Positions 61,581 to 64,000 of a stretch of DNA of 64,000 bases are shown here, in pieces. The notes beneath the pieces are model-generated. The model did no database searches. It was given only the letters and a program-made list of their open reading frames with translations, and had not been told where the DNA came from. Location of the stretch: the NCBI GenBank assembly GCA_900468285.1, contig UBTF01000003.1:124001-188000 (forward strand), written 5' to 3'. Position numbers and translations under genes: made by a program. The stretch is from Hyphomicrobiales bacterium (GTDB lineage Bacteria; Pseudomonadota; Alphaproteobacteria; Rhizobiales; Rhizobiaceae). How positions within the stretch are numbered: position 1 is the stretch's first letter; each line of letters begins with the position of its first letter.

Positions 61581-61926
61581 GACAATACGTCCCTTACTGA
61601 CATCGGGTGGATGGCAACAGCTACCCTTCGAATCTTTTCGCGAGGGCGTAACGATCCACTGGATTCATCGCTTTGAAGGCGACCAGCCGGGCGTGGCACT
61701 TCTCAAATACGAGCCCGGTGCAGCGGTACCACGCCACCGCCACGAGGGCCTTGAAACCATCCTGGTGCTGGATGGCATCCAGTCTGACGAGACGGGTGAC
61801 TTTGATTGCGGCAGTTACATCGTCAATGCGCCGGGCACGGAACACTCCGTCTGGAGCGCAAGCGGATGCGTGGTGCTGATCCAGTGGGATCGGCCCGTGA
61901 CAATATTGAAAGAGGACATGGCTTAA
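61573..61926 (+). CDS. Small cupin-domain protein (ChrR-like)
   Basis: This 117-residue single-domain cupin has metal ligands in VPRHRHEGLETILVLDG and a later His in GTEHSVWS. It overlaps the hydrolase upstream by 8 bp and the allophanate hydrolase downstream by one base, so it is part of the operon. No enzyme residues beyond the metal site are evident. It could be an accessory factor, sensor or isomerase. The function is not recognised. Confidence 0.75.
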   Translation: MAETIRPLLTSGGWQQLPFESFREGVTIHWIHRFEGDQPGVALLKYEPGAAVPRHRHEGLETILVLDGIQSDETGDFDCGSYIVNAPGTEHSVWSASGCVVLIQWDRPVTILKEDMA

Positions 61927-63740
61927 TGCGAACGACACCCGCGCTCGATATCACCTCTCTGCACAGCTTCTACCAACAGGGTGGCAGCATTTTCGAGATC
62001 ATAGAGGCGGTTTTTGCCCGTATCTCGGAAGTAAACGATCCCGGCATTTTCCTTCATCTGGCCGACAAAAAAGCGCTGCTTGTTGAGGCGGAAAAACTGG
62101 GGGGCTATGATCCGGCCAAGCCACTCTTCGGCGTTCCCTTTGCTGTCAAGGACAACATCGATGTCGCCGGCATGCCCACCACGGCTGGATGCCCTGATTA
62201 CACCTATCATCCCGATAAAGACGCGACCGTCGTTCGTTTATTGAAAGAGGCTGGCGCTCTCGTTATTGGCAAGACCAACCTCGATCAGTTCGCCACCGGA
62301 CTCGTGGGCGTTCGCTCACCCTATCCGATCCCTAGGAATGCCATTGATCCGACGCTCGTCCCGGGAGGGTCGTCATCCGGCTCGGCAGTGGCGACGGCGC
62401 ATGGCATCGTCAGCTTTGCGCTCGGCACCGATACCGCTGGCTCCGGTCGCATTCCGGCGGGTCTCAACAACATCGTTGGGTTAAAACCCAGCGTCGGGGC
62501 CCTATCTTCGACGGGCGTCGTGCCTGCCTGCCGGACGCTGGACTGCGTCTCCATCTTTTCGCTTACGGTTGATGACGCGTGGAGGGTGTTTTCCGTTGCG
62601 GCCCAACAGGATGAAACCGACGCCTATTCAAAAGACCTTCCGGCCAAAGGCTACGGGTCCAGTCCGCCTGTGCTGAAGATCGGCGTTCCCGCACCGCAGG
62701 ATCGGAAATTCTTCGGTGATGAGGCTATGGCGGTGGCTTATTCTGATGCACTGAAAACGCTTGAAGAGCACGGTCATCATATTGTTGAAATGCCTTTTGC
62801 CGATTTCTACGATGTCGCCAATCTTCTTTACGAGGGCGCTTGGGTTGCAGAACGCTATGCAGCCGTGCAATCATTTTTTGATACGAAAGGAGAGAGCTTC
62901 CATCCGGTCACCCGGGAAATCTATAGGGGTGCGAAATCTCTCACCGCAGCGGAAACTTTCAACGGGTTCTATGCCCTGCAAGCGCTGAAGAAAAAGCTTG
63001 CCCCCACCATTGCCTCGGTCGATCTCCTTTGCGTGCCGACCGCGCCGCGCCACTATACACTAGCTGAGCTTGCGGCAGAACCGATCCGTGAGAACTCTCG
63101 CCTTGGCACCTATACCAACTTCGTCAACCTGCTCGACATGTGCGGCATCACGGTTCCAACAGGCAAGCGCCCGGATGGTCTGCCAGCCAGCGTGACCCTG
63201 CTTGCACCCTCCGGCAAGGATGGCTTGACCGCGACAGTTGCGCGCGCGCTTCACGGCGCCAGCGGCCTTCCACTCGGCGCCACCATGCGGCCCGAACCTG
63301 CAGCTACCGCCGCGCCTGAGCCTGAGGTCGAAGCCGGCAGCGAACTGATCGATCTGGTCGTCGTCGGGGCCCATCTGTCCGGCATGCCGCTTAACCATCA
63401 GCTCAAAGAGCTAAACGCCGTGTTCAAACGCACGGCCAGAACCCAAGGCTGTTATCGCCTCTATGCCTTGTCAGGCACCACACCGGCAAAGCCAGGCATG
63501 GTGCGCGTTGGTGAGGGAGAGGGCGGCGAAATCGAGGTTGAAGTCTGGGCACTCGCTCCCGCAGCCTTCGGCACCTTCGTCGCCTCGATACCCGCCCCGC
63601 TTGGTATCGGAACCGTAACCCTTGCAGATGGCACCACCGCAAAAGGCTTTCTCGCCGAGCCGATCGCTTTGGTAGGAGCCTCAGACATAACGACGTGGGG
63701 CGGGTGGCGCGGCTATACTGTCGGAAACACCAATGTCTAA
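61926..63740 (+). CDS. atzF: Allophanate hydrolase (AtzF-type)
   Basis: This 604-residue amidase-signature enzyme cleaves allophanate to 2 ammonia and 2 CO2. Residues consistent with the Ser-cisSer-Lys triad are Lys75 (PFAVKDNIDVAG), Ser149 (PGGSSSGSAVA) and Ser173 (GTDTAGSGRIPAGL); the spacings match my recollection of Pseudomonas AtzF (74 and 98 residues from Lys). The C-terminal domain, from about residue 475 (ELIDLVVVGAHLSGMPLNHQL), is the AtzF-specific second domain. The start overlaps the cupin stop (TAATG). It completes the route from biuret. Confidence 0.95.
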   Translation: MRTTPALDITSLHSFYQQGGSIFEIIEAVFARISEVNDPGIFLHLADKKALLVEAEKLGGYDPAKPLFGVPFAVKDNIDVAGMPTTAGCPDYTYHPDKDATVVRLLKEAGALVIGKTNLDQFATGLVGVRSPYPIPRNAIDPTLVPGGSSSGSAVATAHGIVSFALGTDTAGSGRIPAGLNNIVGLKPSVGALSSTGVVPACRTLDCVSIFSLTVDDAWRVFSVAAQQDETDAYSKDLPAKGYGSSPPVLKIGVPAPQDRKFFGDEAMAVAYSDALKTLEEHGHHIVEMPFADFYDVANLLYEGAWVAERYAAVQSFFDTKGESFHPVTREIYRGAKSLTAAETFNGFYALQALKKKLAPTIASVDLLCVPTAPRHYTLAELAAEPIRENSRLGTYTNFVNLLDMCGITVPTGKRPDGLPASVTLLAPSGKDGLTATVARALHGASGLPLGATMRPEPAATAAPEPEVEAGSELIDLVVVGAHLSGMPLNHQLKELNAVFKRTARTQGCYRLYALSGTTPAKPGMVRVGEGEGGEIEVEVWALAPAAFGTFVASIPAPLGIGTVTLADGTTAKGFLAEPIALVGASDITTWGGWRGYTVGNTNV

Positions 63741-64000
63741 GTGTTGAAGATGTGGTGCATATTCGCTGTAGCAGAGGGACAGAGTTTGAAGTGGCCGAAG
63801 CTGCCGAGGATGATCTACGCTGCCCGCCATACATTTCGGAGAGGATAGCTAGCCGCCTGCTTGGTGAAAAGAATATCGAGACCAACCCATTTCAGGCTGA
63901 TTGCAGTCAATGCATTTTCTGACCTCCATGCATCAATGGCAAGGTATCGTTTGCCATCCAAGCTATTTCCTTCCAGAGGAGAGCATCCGCGACCTGGCAT
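63741..64000. other. Downstream flank without a recognised gene
   Basis: Open frames exist on both strands to the window edge, but none shows a known motif or a convincing ribosome site. No terminator hairpin for the biuret operon was seen before base 64000. Confidence 0.4.

Noticed and set aside
63815-64000. 61-codon minus-strand frame at the right edge
   Set aside because: It runs to the window border, with no recognised domain and no way to see its true start.
1-64000. tRNA, rRNA, tmRNA or riboswitch genes
   Set aside because: No cloverleaf ends, rRNA core sequences or known riboswitch cores were recognised by eye. A covariance-model scan would be decisive.

Overview
The window looks like chromosome, chromid or large-plasmid DNA from a Hyphomicrobiales (Rhizobiaceae-type: Rhizobium/Agrobacterium/Ochrobactrum group) alphaproteobacterium. 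This is inferred from the GC-rich codon use, tightly overlapping ATGA/GTGA/TGATG gene junctions, the density of ABC uptake systems and LysR/GntR/AraC regulators, and a biuret hydrolase whose catalytic residues fall at the positions I recall for the Rhizobium leguminosarum enzyme. No rRNA or tRNA genes, CRISPR arrays or intact insertion sequences were seen. The content is accessory catabolism and nutrient acquisition rather than housekeeping.

Layout. (1) 1-1344: the start of an RND efflux membrane-fusion lipoprotein, divergent from a TetR regulator, with a TetR-like palindrome between them. (2) 1554-7971: an operon of a CocE/S15-type hydrolase and a three-subunit GlcDEF-like FAD/Fe-S dehydrogenase, closed by a terminator. 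(3) 8357-9790: an OprB-like porin. (4) 10096-17075: a MarR regulator divergent from a run encoding BCCP, biotin carboxylase, a BCCP-like protein lacking the biotinyl lysine, divergent PxpB/PxpC/PxpA homologues and an aminotransferase. Together these resemble a split urea-carboxylase-like enzyme plus a LamB/YcsF protein. (5) 17121-22882: a LysR regulator divergent from an SDR, a polar amino-acid-type ABC importer and an RraA/LigK-like aldolase. (6) 23224-25899: a PAP2 (LpxE-like) phosphatase divergent from an OmpR-type two-component system. (7) 26056-28795: an AraC regulator divergent from an SDR and an alpha/beta hydrolase. (8) 29148-40105: a FecI/FecR/TonB-receptor siderophore locus whose last six genes are almost all translationally coupled: binding protein, siderophore-interacting reductase, two permeases, ATPase and a fused ABC transporter. 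(9) 41014-42866: a candidate Zur box and an AztD-ZinT fusion zinc-binding protein. (10) 43255-48009: a GntP-type permease, a K+ channel with a zinc ribbon, a DUF2254 membrane protein and an AraC/GyrI-like regulator. (11) 48439-51927: a glycine-rich autotransporter. (12) 52157-52333: a frameshifted IS6-family transposase remnant. (13) 52374-63740: a GntR regulator divergent from a nitrogen-compound operon.

The last region is the most coherent system. A BMP-family ABC importer (binding protein, two permeases and a double ATPase encoded further down) is interleaved with formamidase, biuret hydrolase, a cyanuric-acid/barbiturase-family ring-opening hydrolase, a second isochorismatase-like hydrolase, a small cupin and an AtzF-type allophanate hydrolase. 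The likely flow is cyanuric acid or a relative to (carboxy)biuret, then allophanate, then ammonia and CO2, with formamide as a side input. The regulator's intergenic region holds a perfect 20-bp palindrome and paired TGTATGCA/TGCATACA elements. No atzE or atzG homologue is present in the window.

All functional calls come from motifs and family recognition by eye. No database search or structure prediction was run.
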